The position numbers and the translations under genes were made by a program. From Stygibacter sp964604155 (GTDB taxonomy: Bacteria; Cloacimonadota; Cloacimonadia; Cloacimonadales; TCS61): DNA of 23,620 nucleotides. The stretch is from positions 1 to 23,620 of the forward strand of contig CAZRXY010000022.1 in NCBI GenBank assembly GCA_964604155.1, written 5' to 3'. Below, piece after piece: positions 14,895-23,620 of the stretch; the stretch's first letter is position 1, and every line of letters starts with the position of its first letter. Under the pieces are notes generated by a model. It was not told the DNA's origin. It made no database searches and saw nothing but the letters and a program-made list of their open reading frames with translations.

Positions 14895-17800
14895 CTAATT
14901 TATAACAGCAATTTTTCCCCGCTGCCTGCTTTCACCTATCTGCATTATAAAAAAATACAAACCAGATGACACCTTGAAACCAGAATTATTCTTCCCATTC
15001 CAGGAATAATAATTCTCCAGTACAGTGCGTGGTGCAAAACTGGCATTAAATACCAGGGCTCCAGTTAAATCATAAATCCATAAATCCCCTTCTTTTTCGA
15101 GAGGAAGAGATGCGAATCTAAACTCCTCATACTTTCCCGTCTCAAAGGGATTCGGATATGCTACCATATTTTTAAGTGTACTATCTGTCAAGATGAAATA
15201 TGTTTTATTCCCCAGGTTGTTGATAGTATTCCCAGCCAAATCAGATATATTGCTTATTCTAAGGTAGTATGGCTGATTGCTTGATTTTATTTCATCTTTT
15301 AGGTAAATGAGCAGATGATCATCAAATGTATCTATATATTCTATAAAATTATCCGGGTCCACCAGCGGAGTATCAAGGTGGAAATCAGTCAGGCTTTGTG
15401 GTATACTGGTATCTATTTTTTCATTAAACCAAACAGCAACAGTATTCCTATCTACTACATCTGACCTGATAATGCAGGGAGGTGATGTATCTGGCTGCCA
15501 TTCAAAGGCAATATCTATCTCACCAAGCAAAATGCCGGCTTGAGATTCCAAACCGCTTATACTAATGCAGTAATCCTCGTTTTGGGGTATAGCCTCAGAA
15601 AAGGTGAGCAATAGTCCCTTTTTTTGATCAGTGGAATTGACAGAACCCGGTCTCCCCACATTATTGTTCACCAGAAAATGTCCTGTATTGAGAGCAGAAT
15701 TTGCCAGCGTCTGATCGAAGATAATTTTAAGGTTCCAAGGCGATGACATGATGATATCCTGTGCCAGAACGGGCGGCGCTGCCGGCGTGGTAGATTGCCA
15801 GAATGAGGGAATACTTTCTGCTGTAGCATAAGAATCATTGTAGGCAGTGATCCTGTAATTATAGGTAGTGCAGCATAAAAGACCTTCATCAAGTAAACCG
15901 CACTCAGAGGTCTCCGCAATAAGAAGCTCTTCACCTTCAAGCTGGGTTGCCTGTTTTCTATAAACAAAGTATAATTGCGCATCATTATTTATCAGCCAGG
16001 AGAGTTGAACAGAATTTTGGTCTTTCGCCTTCACGCTAAATCCCTGAACCGGAGGTGGTCCTGAGAAGTCCACCAGCGGCTTTATGGAATTAAATTTTTT
16101 TTCACCAGAAAGAGCAGAATTTGCCAGTATCCTGCCGGAATAGGAATCAAAAGCGGGAACCGCAGCAATCGTATTTGGATAGTCCTGCTGAGAACTCCCC
16201 ATCCAGATGGGCATATAGCTATCCGCTATGCCATCGCCATCTGTATCTAAATAATCTATGATATATATATAGGGATCAAGGGCAAAGATAAGCTCCTCCG
16301 TGCCATCACCATTCAGATCACAGGAAGTGATAGAGTTATTCTCCTGATACTCATCAAAATAAAGAGTGTCTGTGGCAGCATATAGATCATCGCCGAAGCT
16401 GGAAAAAAAGACAAAGCAGGAATAAGTTTTAGCAGCGTTTTTAGAATCATAATTCCAGGCACCCACACAAAACTCCGAATTCTGTGATGTGCGAAAATTT
16501 CCCTTAACGATGTAATTTGCATTCCGGACTGGCATCCTGTAAGTCCAATTTTGTGCAAAGGGCTCATCCATAGCATTTTGCTCATAAATAATCACATCTC
16601 CATCATTATCAGCAGCTATTATCTCCATAAATCCATCTCCATCTAAATCTAAGCATTCTACGCGGTTCAGGAATTCATTTCTTGAGTATGTTTCTGTCTG
16701 ATTATAGATAATATGCTGCGTCTGCCAGGAATTCCCAAATTTTTTATGCAAGCCCATTACACGATAAGTTATATTGCCAATAGTGACGTTCTGAATAAGT
16801 GCCAGATCATCTATCCCATCACCATTATAATCAATAAATGAACCGCCGTAGCTATTATTAAGAGACCATACTTTTTGGGCCTGATATTGATTTACTTCAT
16901 AAACAGTAGCGGTATTCGCCTCCACTCCCACGATCTCAAAATAGCCCAAGCTGTGATTCCCACTACTATGCAGCCAGAAATTATCGGCAAAACCACTGAT
17001 TGTACTTCTTAGGGTAAAAGTGCTGCCGTCATCTTCCCAGAGCGAAAAGGTCCTGTTCAGCTCTTCATCAAGCTGCATAGCTATGATATCATTGCAGAGA
17101 TCGTCTGCATCATAGGTTACTGCCTTCGGGATACAAATCATGGGGTCATCCAGTATCTCATGCTGCCAATTGCTGTAATCAACGCAATATCTTTGGACTT
17201 CAAGAATTTCTGGCAGATTATCTTCAGAAAAAAGCCCGCAGATATTCGTCGCCGTAATTAATGCCGAATATGCTCCAGGCTCTATCAGGTCTGGCAAACG
17301 CAAATATTGAAGACTATCCATATCACTGGAAAAAAGTGAAATTCCGTTTGTATCATTATTTTGCAGCACTACCTCTACATCAACAGGTTCATTATATTTC
17401 AGCCTAAGATAATTAACCAGATTTTCTCCATCATATCTGGTTTGGATGAGAACATCTTCCTGTTGCAGGATGGGTGGAGTCTGATCCAGATATATATTAA
17501 AAATATAATTATAGTGCTGGTTTGAAAGAGTTACAAGCTCAATTTTCACAAGGCATTCACCATCAGAAGAAGGGATATCAAACCAGGAGATTTGATCATT
17601 TATAACAGGCTCATAATACCAGTTTGGTGAATTCTGGTGAGGGTATTCCACGGTATACCAGTCCAGATTCGAAGGATCACTTTTTCTGGAAAACATCACG
17701 GAATATCTATTAAAATCCGGCGACATAACGGAACCAAAAATAGCTGTACTTGAGCTGATGCCCTGGTTATCACGGGGATAAAGGATATCTATCACAGGGG

Positions 17801-19235
17801 TCTCAGGAGTTCGCAACAAGGCATGAACATCTAAAAGCCCATTTCCATAATAGATGTCCTTCCCAAGATCTCCCAGATCAATAGCTGATAATGCCAGCCT
17901 CGCACGGATTTCCTGGAAACTTAAATCAGGCTGGCGAGATAGCAGTAAAGCGATGGCTCCAGCTACATAAGGTGCACTCATGGAAGTCCCACTCATCCTC
18001 TCATACAAAGTGCCCTGGACGTCAAAACAGCTCATCACGTTCACTCCGGGAGCCATAATATCAAGAAATTCACCGAAACTGGATTGCCAGAACCTATTGC
18101 CTTGTGCATCCACGGCACCCACAGAAATTGTGTGGGAAAGTCTGGCAGGATACATAAGACCACTGGAAGCGGTATTACCGGCAGAAACTACCACAACGCT
18201 GCCCAGGTTATAGGCATATTCGCAGGCATCGGCAATTATTGGCGAATATACATTGTCACCCCAGGAAAGATTGATCACATCTGCGCCCATATCAGCGGCA
18301 TAGATAATTCCCGCAGCGGCATCATCATCCTGAAGCACGCCAGATAAACCATCCGCAGTTTTGAACCCCGCACGAATTGTGAGAATATTCACTTCCCAGC
18401 AAATGCCGGCAATCCCTTGGGCATTATTTGCAGTAGCACCAATAATGCCAGCCACGTGCGTGCCATGATTGTATTCATCTTCCGGATCATTATCCTGTTC
18501 CAGATAGTCGCCGGAGGCAATATTAGCAAGCTCAGGAGCATCAGTGAAATCCCAGCCCCAGAGATCATCTATATAGCCATTGCCATCATCATCCACTCCA
18601 TTTATCAATGGAGAATCAGCATGGAGTACATCAAGGTGCAAAATCTCTCCATCATTATCCAGATCGAGGTCATTAGCTATAAAATAAGCCATAATTTCCT
18701 GATTGGTTACATAATTATCGCCGTCTGCGTCTAAATTGTGAAAGATATCCACAGGTATTTCATTTTGATTGATAAAGATATTATTCTGTAGGTCTGGATG
18801 ATCAAAATGCGTGCCGGAATCCACTACCGCCACGAGGATATCTCTTCTGCCGGTAGTGAGAATCCAGGCAGAAGGAAGATTAACCAGGTCATAGAATTGC
18901 CCATAAAGCAAGGGATCATCGGGATAAACCAAAAAATCATTCAGATAATTGGGCTGAATATATTCCACACCCTGAAAATTAAGATCACCCGGATTATTCC
19001 AATCTATAGGTTCATTCAGGCGAGCAACAAAAAAATTATTACTACTACCTGAAATAATGGGCTTGATATCTCTGATACCGCGTTCTGCCAGAAAGCTATC
19101 CAGGCTAGAAAGACCCAGACCATTTCGCTCAATTTGCCTGGGTTCAGAGGTTTTTATAATCACCTCATTAGGCGTGAAATTCTGAGCATATAGCAGAAAT
19201 GGTATTACTGCCAGCAGTAGTACAAATCTTCTCAT
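14895..19235 (-). CDS. Secreted subtilisin-like (S8) protease with type IX-like C-terminal tail
   Basis: A 1446-residue exported serine protease. A signal peptide (1-17, MRRFVLLLAVIPFLLYA) is followed by a propeptide-like region. The catalytic triad is D139 (VAVVDSG), H257 (NHGTHVAG) and S418 (SGTSMSAP), with oxyanion N354 (SAGN). Between D139 and H257 is an insertion of about 118 residues with EF-hand-like loops at 169-180, 191-202 and 215-226, probably calcium sites. The C-terminal half carries FG-GAP/VCBS-like repeats (DGDGIDDLALI type), a fibronectin III-like segment, a bacterial Ig-like segment, and a final domain of about 90 residues (YPNPFETGKYEEFRF to GLYFFIMQIGE), as in type IX sorting tails. 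No membrane anchor is seen. It follows the PorV-like gene by 12 bases, but no Shine-Dalgarno is evident, so translation may be coupled. Protein degradation outside the cell is the likely role. Confidence 0.9.
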   Translation of the reverse strand: MRRFVLLLAVIPFLLYAQNFTPNEVIIKTSEPRQIERNGLGLSSLDSFLAERGIRDIKPIISGSSNNFFVARLNEPIDWNNPGDLNFQGVEYIQPNYLNDFLVYPDDPLLYGQFYDLVNLPSAWILTTGRRDILVAVVDSGTHFDHPDLQNNIFINQNEIPVDIFHNLDADGDNYVTNQEIMAYFIANDLDLDNDGEILHLDVLHADSPLINGVDDDGNGYIDDLWGWDFTDAPELANIASGDYLEQDNDPEDEYNHGTHVAGIIGATANNAQGIAGICWEVNILTIRAGFKTADGLSGVLQDDDAAAGIIYAADMGADVINLSWGDNVYSPIIADACEYAYNLGSVVVVSAGNTASSGLMYPARLSHTISVGAVDAQGNRFWQSSFGEFLDIMAPGVNVMSCFDVQGTLYERMSGTSMSAPYVAGAIALLLSRQPDLSFQEIRARLALSAIDLGDLGKDIYYGNGLLDVHALLRTPETPVIDILYPRDNQGISSSTAIFGSVMSPDFNRYSVMFSRKSDPSNLDWYTVEYPHQNSPNWYYEPVINDQISWFDIPSSDGECLVKIELVTLSNQHYNYIFNIYLDQTPPILQQEDVLIQTRYDGENLVNYLRLKYNEPVDVEVVLQNNDTNGISLFSSDMDSLQYLRLPDLIEPGAYSALITATNICGLFSEDNLPEILEVQRYCVDYSNWQHEILDDPMICIPKAVTYDADDLCNDIIAMQLDEELNRTFSLWEDDGSTFTLRSTISGFADNFWLHSSGNHSLGYFEIVGVEANTATVYEVNQYQAQKVWSLNNSYGGSFIDYNGDGIDDLALIQNVTIGNITYRVMGLHKKFGNSWQTQHIIYNQTETYSRNEFLNRVECLDLDGDGFMEIIAADNDGDVIIYEQNAMDEPFAQNWTYRMPVRNANYIVKGNFRTSQNSEFCVGAWNYDSKNAAKTYSCFVFFSSFGDDLYAATDTLYFDEYQENNSITSCDLNGDGTEELIFALDPYIYIIDYLDTDGDGIADSYMPIWMGSSQQDYPNTIAAVPAFDSYSGRILANSALSGEKKFNSIKPLVDFSGPPPVQGFSVKAKDQNSVQLSWLINNDAQLYFVYRKQATQLEGEELLIAETSECGLLDEGLLCCTTYNYRITAYNDSYATAESIPSFWQSTTPAAPPVLAQDIIMSSPWNLKIIFDQTLANSALNTGHFLVNNNVGRPGSVNSTDQKKGLLLTFSEAIPQNEDYCISISGLESQAGILLGEIDIAFEWQPDTSPPCIIRSDVVDRNTVAVWFNEKIDTSIPQSLTDFHLDTPLVDPDNFIEYIDTFDDHLLIYLKDEIKSSNQPYYLRISNISDLAGNTINNLGNKTYFILTDSTLKNMVAYPNPFETGKYEEFRFASLPLEKEGDLWIYDLTGALVFNASFAPRTVLENYYSWNGKNNSGFKVSSGLYFFIMQIGESRQRGKIAVIN

Positions 19236-19247
19236 CTTTATTTAATT

Positions 19248-20144
19248 TCAGAGCCGGCAGCTAATCCCCAGCAAATGCACATCATCCAGTCCTTCGCTGA
19301 TTGGATTATAAGAGTAATCGATCATAAAACGATCCACCCGAACGCCAAATCCACCGCTTATGCCCTCCAGATCACTGCCCAGCTTATATCCGGCTCTCAG
19401 GTAGAAATTCTCATAGATATTTACTTCAGCACCAAAGGCAGCCTTCAGGTTATCATTGTCTATTTCTTTTATGAGTTTCATCTCCGCTGTTATTGGGTTA
19501 TAGCTCGGTAAAAATATTTTACTGATGCTTAGATCAAAAGTTATGGGCAATTCAATATTTTGGGCATCCATATTCGAAGTGAACCCAAGATTTTTTGCCG
19601 TTGCCATCAGGTTAAGGTTTTTTAATGGAGTAAGATAGATATATCCTAAGTCAAATGAAATGCCAGTACTCGAAGAATCGTCAATTTTTTCGTAAAGCCC
19701 ATTGATGTTTGTGCCCAGATAATGAGCAGATGCAAGCCTCACACCCATATTAAATGATACACTGAAATCCATGGGGTGATATTCACCAATGATCTCGCCG
19801 GTCTCATCGCGGTTATCAATTTTGCCGTAATCCAGGTATCGCATCGCAATCCCTATACTGGTATTGCCGCTGTTATTATGGTAGCCAATACTGCTCATTG
19901 AAGTATCAAAAAGCCAGAAATTCTGGCTGAAACTGATATTTTTACCATTCTGCCTCAAGGGCGCCGCAGCATTGTCTAAAAAATTATAGCCCGAAACTGA
20001 ATTTATAGACCCGTTACCGCCCTGAGCAGCGGTTACGGGATCTACCAAAATCCTGAGCATCTGAAAACCCTTGCTGCCATCAACTTCTGCCAGCAGGGCA
20101 CTAACTGATACCAGCAGTAGTATTATTAAAATGATTCTATTCAT
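19248..20144 (-). CDS. PorV/PorQ-like outer-membrane protein
   Basis: A 298-residue outer-membrane protein of the PorV/PorQ (UPF0164) type, a beta-barrel associated with type IX secretion that helps release or process C-terminally tagged cargo. The N-terminal signal peptide (MNRIILIILLLVSVSALLA, cleavage near A19/E20) is followed by KGFQMLRILVDPVTAAQGGN, the typical family opening. Alternating amphipathic strands follow (ISFSQNFWLFDTSMSSIGYH, GIAMRYLDYG, FGVRVDRFMIDYSY), and the protein ends in a hydrophobic strand (LLGISCRL) as barrel proteins do. GGAGG lies four bases before the start. It sits between two tagged secreted proteins, with gaps of 11 and 12 bases, which supports a shuttle role for them. 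PorV versus PorQ cannot be separated by eye. Confidence 0.75.
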   Translation of the reverse strand: MNRIILIILLLVSVSALLAEVDGSKGFQMLRILVDPVTAAQGGNGSINSVSGYNFLDNAAAPLRQNGKNISFSQNFWLFDTSMSSIGYHNNSGNTSIGIAMRYLDYGKIDNRDETGEIIGEYHPMDFSVSFNMGVRLASAHYLGTNINGLYEKIDDSSSTGISFDLGYIYLTPLKNLNLMATAKNLGFTSNMDAQNIELPITFDLSISKIFLPSYNPITAEMKLIKEIDNDNLKAAFGAEVNIYENFYLRAGYKLGSDLEGISGGFGVRVDRFMIDYSYNPISEGLDDVHLLGISCRL

Positions 20145-20155
20145 TTGTCCTCCGC

Positions 20156-23100
20156 TTATTTTTCAATACCAAATTTTATTACTATGCTCTCATTATCTGC
20201 CTGCAAATGCGCAATATAAACGCCACTTGCCAAAGAAGCTGTTTCCAGCAGCCAAACCCCCGGATTATAGGCAGTAACCTGCATTTCACCCGTTCTAAGA
20301 CGATTCCCAGCGATATCATAAATATTAATCTTCACAATTTCACTTCGCGACAGCATCGCTCTCACACCAATAGCATTTTCTACTATATTACCATTTATAA
20401 TAACTGAATTGAAAATTGTACTGTAGGGGTTGGGATAGATATATGTTTCATTTTTCACAAAGAGCTTCGTGGTTTGAAATACATTATCACCCCCATCGTG
20501 CCGAATATATCCCGTTCTTTGTAAATTGCCGTATTTTACAGGCAGATCATTATCACTAAAAGTAAAACCCGTATCTCTGAATATTCTGCCGTTATCGGCT
20601 GGTAGATAGATCACGCTGTTGTGAATAATGGGGAACAATCTGCTGCGCTTCCCATAGGTAACCGGATAATATCTGAGCATGTCGAAATTATTGCTATTTA
20701 TGTTTTCCCAGATGGCAAACCTGTTCTGACTCATCATCCCCAGCACCTCCAATGTGCCGTCTCCATCCAGGTCAATGGGTACCACTCCGGCACAAATATC
20801 TGTGTCTGCAGATGAAGTGAGACCGATAGCCGGCTTGATCACAGTACCTTCATCATCTATTGCCGCAAATCCGTATTCTCCTCCAAATATAAGCTCTATA
20901 TTGCCATTATTATCCAAATCACCATAGCTGGGATAAGAATTGCAGATATAGGGTAAATCAATTATCTTATCCAGTTCAAAGCCCGCTTGCACTTCTTTGA
21001 GTATCACTATCACGCTGTCTGCAGCAGTATAATATATCTTCCTGTCTCCATTTTCGCTCTGCCGTGCCATAGCAGCATATTCAAGATCATATTCAGCAGT
21101 AAAAATTGCAATCGCCTCAGCCAATATAGTATCAGGATGAATTTTCCATAACACGTGTTCGCCATAAATCAAGGTAGTGATATATACAAATTCATCATAG
21201 ATAAGGTTACAGGTAATATTTGGGCCACTGAATTGAAAACCTGCAGGTGTCAGATCATTATTATAAAAAAATAATTCGAATTTCCCCTCCTCTGATTCTA
21301 TGAGGTCATTAAGGGCAAAAACGATCATTTCATCGCCATCGCCATAATCACTTATCACCAGTGGCGGGGCTGCCCAGGAATAATTTGGGAATATTAGCTG
21401 GGCACTCGTATCCAGCTCTTTATCCAATAAATGGAGCGAGGCAATACTACCAGTCTGGGCTGGGATCAGTATCTTCTTAGTTACAGGCAGCCACGCCCAG
21501 CAATAAGGTATTGTGTCACGCAATATTTGCTGATCTTTCACCAGAATATCATCTTCCCACATAATCAATCGTGCATCCGGCATAGGGTAAAACAACCTTT
21601 CTACACCATCCCCAAAATCCAGAAAGGCAGCCGGAAGATCGTTTGTTCCGCTGTATCCCGCATCGAGAGACCACTCAAAGGCAACCGAGAAGGTCATTAC
21701 ATCCTGCGCAGGACTGATATCAAATATCTCTAACTGGATGCCGCCATAATAACTTTCTGCTGTAGGAAACCAAGGTAAATCGTTATGCTCCGCATAACCA
21801 AAATAATCGTTATTACCAAGGCGGTAAGTACAATTTTTATCCCCGTAAAAACCGTAAAGATCAAGCCCCTGATTGCCATCAGCTTCTTCAAGATCGATAG
21901 CTTTATGCTCCTCTACCCCATTGGGTACATTGATCTCTTCAGCGAGATCAAATTTTTCCCGCATCACAATCTCATCCACGTGCCAAATGCAAATGCCCGA
22001 ACCATCCTGATCAAGGGCATCACCTTCACCATATCCAGGCAGATAAAAATCCCACTCGCAGCCAGCATAAGTATTATTCATAAAATCAAAATAGGGCTGA
22101 CCTGCATAGGAATGCCCCTCAGGATAATACTGCTGATTTTCTACGATCTCAAACGTGAAAGTTGCAAGCGTATCGCCATTACTATTCACAAAAATACTGC
22201 CATCGGGATTCTGTCTGCGGTTCTCCAGCAAAAAATATTCGTCCTCATTGATTTCTACTTTATAAATTGTAGGAATAAAAGAACCTGCATTCATAGGATA
22301 GGTAAGCTGGAGGTCTTCCTGTTCTGCATTTATTGTAAGGCACTCTTCCCAACCCAGATAGATGCGGCACCAGGCTATAGGTAAAGGCGGCACATATCCG
22401 GCAGCGTTCCATAATCCTGTGCCCATCACACCATAATTGCCAATTCCGGCAGATTTGCCGTTTGATGACTGGTTATCATAGAGAATAGGTAAACCGATTT
22501 GTCTGCCAAATTCATGACATAGCACTCCCAGAATGCCAAAAACAGGATCATTAGGCTGGATATCTGGCTGACGCTCTGTCTCAGGTACTATGATAAATTC
22601 CTTTAATACAGTATCATCGTATATCAGTCCCGGAAAATCATCGTTTTCCGGATCAAGACCTGCCTGAAGTGTCTTCCTGCTCACAAAGGTCGTCCAGATA
22701 TTATCTGTGTTCAAACCGCTGATATCAGCTTCCTGACCCGCTCCCGCATGAAAGATGATAAAGCTGTCATATTCACTGAAATCTATCTGATCATCAGCCA
22801 TATCCAGAAGCTCTACAAGCATTTCGCTAATCCGCTCCTGACTGAGATCATCATCTCCGTAATATCCCATTGCGCGACTGAGCGTGAAAACCTGAGGATA
22901 TAAAGTGTAATTATCGTCCTCTATCACATAAGAACCATGAGAGGCATCTGCCCAGTAGCAGGAAAGATGATACATGATCCTGTGAAAATATTCATCATCA
23001 TGCGGTATAGGGTCGGGATTGCCCGGAGGATATTCCGGATCAAGATCAAAGCTCACGTCACTGAACTGACAACGCAAAACCAGTATGCTTTGAGGTAATT

Positions 23101-23254
23101 CTGCGATACGGCTATTACCATTAATGCCAAAATTCTCAGACCCGCCTGTAAAGGATAAATCATTTTGCCACCAACTGCCCGGAGCCGGAGGCGCAGACCA
23201 GATCCCGCTCATAACCAGCATAACCACTATCAAAGCTAATATTCTCTTCATCAT
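20156..23254 (-). CDS. Secreted M6-like metallopeptidase with degenerate zinc motif and C-terminal sorting tail
   Basis: A 1032-residue exported protein. The signal peptide (1-20, MMKRILALIVVMLVMSGIWS) and early region match M6 peptidases (immune-inhibitor-A-like): PQSILVLRCQFSD and, at the active site, VLCHEFGRQIGLPILYD (244-260) followed by GIGNYGVMGTG (270-280), the Met-turn-like segment. The expected HEFGHxxGLPDLYD is changed: the second zinc histidine is R251 and the usual third-ligand Asp position is I257, so zinc binding is doubtful. FG-GAP-like repeats (DLDNNGNIELIFGG, DLDGDGTLEVLG) follow, then a C-terminal tail from YPNPYSTIFNS to IVIKFGIEK, as in type IX secreted cargo. The reading frame is intact, so it may be a folded pseudoenzyme or use other ligands. 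The start has AGGTGA upstream; the second ATG is also possible. Confidence 0.83.
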   Translation of the reverse strand: MMKRILALIVVMLVMSGIWSAPPAPGSWWQNDLSFTGGSENFGINGNSRIAELPQSILVLRCQFSDVSFDLDPEYPPGNPDPIPHDDEYFHRIMYHLSCYWADASHGSYVIEDDNYTLYPQVFTLSRAMGYYGDDDLSQERISEMLVELLDMADDQIDFSEYDSFIIFHAGAGQEADISGLNTDNIWTTFVSRKTLQAGLDPENDDFPGLIYDDTVLKEFIIVPETERQPDIQPNDPVFGILGVLCHEFGRQIGLPILYDNQSSNGKSAGIGNYGVMGTGLWNAAGYVPPLPIAWCRIYLGWEECLTINAEQEDLQLTYPMNAGSFIPTIYKVEINEDEYFLLENRRQNPDGSIFVNSNGDTLATFTFEIVENQQYYPEGHSYAGQPYFDFMNNTYAGCEWDFYLPGYGEGDALDQDGSGICIWHVDEIVMREKFDLAEEINVPNGVEEHKAIDLEEADGNQGLDLYGFYGDKNCTYRLGNNDYFGYAEHNDLPWFPTAESYYGGIQLEIFDISPAQDVMTFSVAFEWSLDAGYSGTNDLPAAFLDFGDGVERLFYPMPDARLIMWEDDILVKDQQILRDTIPYCWAWLPVTKKILIPAQTGSIASLHLLDKELDTSAQLIFPNYSWAAPPLVISDYGDGDEMIVFALNDLIESEEGKFELFFYNNDLTPAGFQFSGPNITCNLIYDEFVYITTLIYGEHVLWKIHPDTILAEAIAIFTAEYDLEYAAMARQSENGDRKIYYTAADSVIVILKEVQAGFELDKIIDLPYICNSYPSYGDLDNNGNIELIFGGEYGFAAIDDEGTVIKPAIGLTSSADTDICAGVVPIDLDGDGTLEVLGMMSQNRFAIWENINSNNFDMLRYYPVTYGKRSRLFPIIHNSVIYLPADNGRIFRDTGFTFSDNDLPVKYGNLQRTGYIRHDGGDNVFQTTKLFVKNETYIYPNPYSTIFNSVIINGNIVENAIGVRAMLSRSEIVKINIYDIAGNRLRTGEMQVTAYNPGVWLLETASLASGVYIAHLQADNESIVIKFGIEK

Positions 23255-23431
23255 TGCTTCACCTGATATATTTTTTTCCTTGAAGGCAATTTATCTACCC
23301 GCCTCATGTGTGTCCACAGTTTTCATCATTTAGATTCCTTTATATTGCAAGCAAATTTCAGATAAGGGCTCAATAGTCAAAATAGACACAGGCATCCCCC
23401 TGGTTTTATAATGATTGGTATTGTTAATTGA

Positions 23432-23545
23432 TTTGTATTATGTGAGATAAAGATTGTTGTCAAGGTCATCCATTTCGAAGATCTGGCGACTATTCGCAAG
23501 GTTTTGGATGAGGCTCTTCTTCAATCTAAGTTACCTTCTACATGA
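23432..23545 (+). pseudogene. Short coding-like remnant without a start codon
   Basis: An open plus-strand frame of 37 codons, ending TGA, lies between a stop at 23429-23431 and 23545. Its end reads VIHFEDLATIRKVLDEALLQ followed by SKLPST and looks protein-like, with an amphipathic helix. No start codon with a ribosome site precedes it. It overlaps the possible promoter described above, so at most one of these readings is meaningful. It may be the relic of a lost gene or chance. Family not recognised. Confidence 0.15.
23437..23463 (-). promoter_or_regulatory. Possible promoter upstream of the M6-like gene
   Basis: On the minus strand a perfect TTGACA (23463-23458) and CATAAT (23442-23437) are separated by 15 bases, shorter than ideal. 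A transcript would have a leader of about 175 bases before the M6-like start. No other strong pair was seen in 23255-23620; that stretch is AT-rich and holds no convincing gene. Confidence 0.3.
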
Positions 23546-23620
23546 TAAGAATTATATTTGTCCTTGCATAAAATGAGAGAAATAATATAGCGTGCAAATA
23601 AAGGGGAAAGTAAGCAGGAC

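Noticed and set aside
21785..22384. A 199-codon plus-strand frame antisense to the M6-like gene.
   Set aside because: The minus-strand frame has clear domains here. The plus frame is rich in Ile, Lys and Phe with no motif, as expected for an antisense shadow.
1..23620. CRISPR arrays, tRNA or rRNA genes, and long direct repeats.
   Set aside because: No regularly spaced repeats, tRNA cloverleaf with CCA-type end, or rRNA-like conserved stretches were seen on either strand.

Overview
The window looks like chromosomal DNA of an anaerobic, amino-acid-fermenting Gram-negative bacterium with an outer membrane. The best guess is Candidatus Cloacimonadota or a relative in the Fibrobacteres-Chlorobi-Bacteroidetes neighbourhood. 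This is inferred from a BamD-like outer-membrane lipoprotein, a PorV-type outer-membrane protein, two exported proteins with type IX-like C-terminal tails, and an oxygen-sensitive fermentative-looking gene set. No marker here fixes the taxon. All complete genes except a flavodoxin lie on the minus strand, with short gaps and good Shine-Dalgarno sites.

Right part (minus, 23254 to 10759): one run of eight genes. It opens with an exported M6-like metallopeptidase whose zinc motif is degenerate. A PorV-like outer-membrane barrel follows, then a 1446-residue exported subtilisin-like (S8) protease. Next come an unassigned helical-repeat protein, GreA, an M18 aspartyl aminopeptidase, a BamD-like TPR lipoprotein and NadD. 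The first three look like a secretion cassette (two cargo proteins around a PorV-type shuttle). The M18 aminopeptidase would process peptides in the cytoplasm, so the set suits a protein-degrading lifestyle.

Left part (minus, 10535 to 1052): a seven-gene operon, which is the most interesting region. In transcription order it encodes a stand-alone lysine-ketoglutarate reductase (LOR) domain, a fused citrate-lyase acyl-carrier/beta subunit (CitD-CitE), citrate-lyase alpha (CitF), an isocitrate/homoisocitrate dehydrogenase, an HD-domain protein, and two different aconitase-superfamily enzymes, each with large and small subunits fused. A rho-independent terminator follows at 998-1031. I propose that this encodes lysine breakdown by running the alpha-aminoadipate route backwards: lysine to saccharopine, then through 2-oxoadipate to homoisocitrate, homoaconitate and homocitrate, and finally cleavage of homocitrate to 2-oxoglutarate and acetate by a citrate-lyase-like enzyme. 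The families are clear; their substrates are inference. The plainer alternative is citrate/isocitrate interconversion with an unrelated LOR gene.

Far left (1-997): a truncated minus-strand gene at the edge, perhaps the start of a transposase-associated protein; a plus-strand flavodoxin with its own promoter; and a short decayed coding remnant. The right edge (23255-23620) holds a possible promoter for the secretion cassette and another short coding-like remnant, but no gene.
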